Assembly: GCA_005798685.1 (NCBI GenBank) | Contig: SYIT01000087.1 | Location: 1-52,044 of the forward strand | Source: Actinomycetota bacterium | GTDB taxonomy: Bacteria; Actinomycetota; Thermoleophilia; Solirubrobacterales; Solirubrobacteraceae | Direction: 5' to 3' | DNA: 52,044 nucleotides | Part shown: in pieces, positions 51,196-52,044 of the stretch | Layout: every line of letters starts with the position of its first letter | Position numbering within the stretch: position 1 is the first letter of the stretch | Made by a program: the position numbers and the translations under genes | Notes under the pieces: generated by a model | Told to the model about the DNA's origin: nothing | The model's input: the letters and a program-made list of their open reading frames with translations, nothing else | Databases searched by the model: none

Positions 51196-52044
51196 CTAGC
51201 TCAGGCCGAGGCCGCGAGCGGCGCTGGCGACAAGATTGAAGACCGGCTGGGGAATAATGCCGAAGACCAGCACAGCGGCCGCGAGCACTACGCCGACGAG
51301 CGTCAGCTCCCGGCCGGCGTTGCCAGTCACAGCATCGGCCTCAGAGGCACCGCCGGCGAGCACCGGCACACCGCTGGCAGCGTCGCTGCCGGGCTGCGTC
51401 TCGCCACGCCAGATCGTCGCCACGACCGGCAGGTAGTAGGCCATCGAGATCACCGAAAGAACCACCAGAACGGCGGCAAGCCAAGCGTAATCGGCGCCAG
51501 CGGCCGCTTCAACAAGGCGCAGCTTGCCCATGAAGCCAGCGGTCGCCGGGATACCGGCGAGGCTCAACATTGAGATTGTCATCACGACCGCGAGCACCGG
51601 GCGCTCAGTGCCAAGGCCACGCAGCGCCGAAATATTGTCGCCCTCAGCGGTCTCGCGCTCGCGCGCAATCACGACCGTGAAGGCCGCAAGATTTCCAAGG
51701 CTGTAGAGCACGAGGTAGGCGCAGATTGCCTGCACGCCAAGGTCGGTCACGAGCACGAAGCCGACGAGGATGTAGCCGGCCTGAGCTATCGACGAGTAGC
51801 CGAGCATCCGCTTCATTGACGGCTGGCGCAGCGCGCCAACGTTGCCGATGACCATAGTGACCAGCGCAATCGCAACCCAGATCGGCTGCCAAGCCTCGAC
51901 CGCCGGGCGCACGGCAACGTCGAAGAGGTGGGCAGGTCGGCCGACAACGGCGGCGCCGCGCGTTCGGAGCGCGGTGTCCTTGTCAGCCAATACAGCAGGT
52001 AGAAGAAATATCCCGCAATGGCGAACTGTGCGGCAAAGCACACA
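51196..52044 (-). CDS. nuoN: NADH-quinone oxidoreductase subunit N, partial (C-terminal part, truncated by window edge)
   Basis: VIGNVGALRQPSMKRMLGYSSIAQAGYILVGF, LRGLGTERPVLAVVMTISMLSLAGIPATAGFMGKL. Confidence 0.88.
   Translation of the reverse strand, partial: CVLCRTVRHCGIFLLPAVLADKDTALRTRGAAVVGRPAHLFDVAVRPAVEAWQPIWVAIALVTMVIGNVGALRQPSMKRMLGYSSIAQAGYILVGFVLVTDLGVQAICAYLVLYSLGNLAAFTVVIARERETAEGDNISALRGLGTERPVLAVVMTISMLSLAGIPATAGFMGKLRLVEAAAGADYAWLAAVLVVLSVISMAYYLPVVATIWRGETQPGSDAASGVPVLAGGASEADAVTGNAGRELTLVGVVLAAAVLVFGIIPQPVFNLVASAARGLGLS

Noticed and set aside
1-52044. CRISPR arrays, tRNA/rRNA genes, transposons, integrases, phage or restriction/defence genes
   Set aside because: Looked for direct-repeat arrays, cloverleaf/CCA ends and characteristic motifs; none found by eye. 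Small ncRNAs cannot be excluded without covariance-model search.

Overview
A 52 kb high-GC window, probably a chromosomal segment from an actinobacterium (Thermoleophilia/Solirubrobacterales-like by gene content; inference only, no search run). I see no tRNA, rRNA, CRISPR array, transposase or phage genes. Main blocks: (1) a PASTA lipoprotein, a CocE/NonD hydrolase and a creatininase-family protein (0-5 kb). (2) A 5-21 kb catabolic/C1-nitrogen region: PhyH dioxygenase, a flavin reductase fused to a cyclic-nucleotide-binding domain, a DUF1989-GcvT fusion, acyl-CoA dehydrogenase, an APC permease, then a GlnT/GMAS-like synthetase with three split glutamate-synthase-domain genes (MgsABC/GlxBCD-like), an uncharacterised 152-aa protein, an IclR regulator and a FAD amine-oxidase-like protein. 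An array of TTGCC/GGCAA half-sites lies at the IclR/FAD divergent promoter. (3) pabC/pabAB. (4) Secreted proteins: an alpha/beta hydrolase, an L,D-transpeptidase coupled to a 1381-aa DUF11-repeat protein, acetolactate decarboxylase. (5) A phosphate locus: a membrane-anchored zinc-ribbon phosphoesterase divergent from pstSCAB, followed by a lipoprotein and two more zinc-ribbon proteins. Between the divergent arms is an 11-bp-periodic GTTCAC-type PHO-box array. (6) A group-2-like sigma-70 factor with a clear promoter, housekeeping genes, a degenerate double-ThyX protein and the C-terminal part of nuoN at the right edge. The best candidates for undescribed biology are the C1/nitrogen cluster (DUF1989-GcvT fusion plus the 152-aa orphan) and the PHO-box-controlled zinc-ribbon module.
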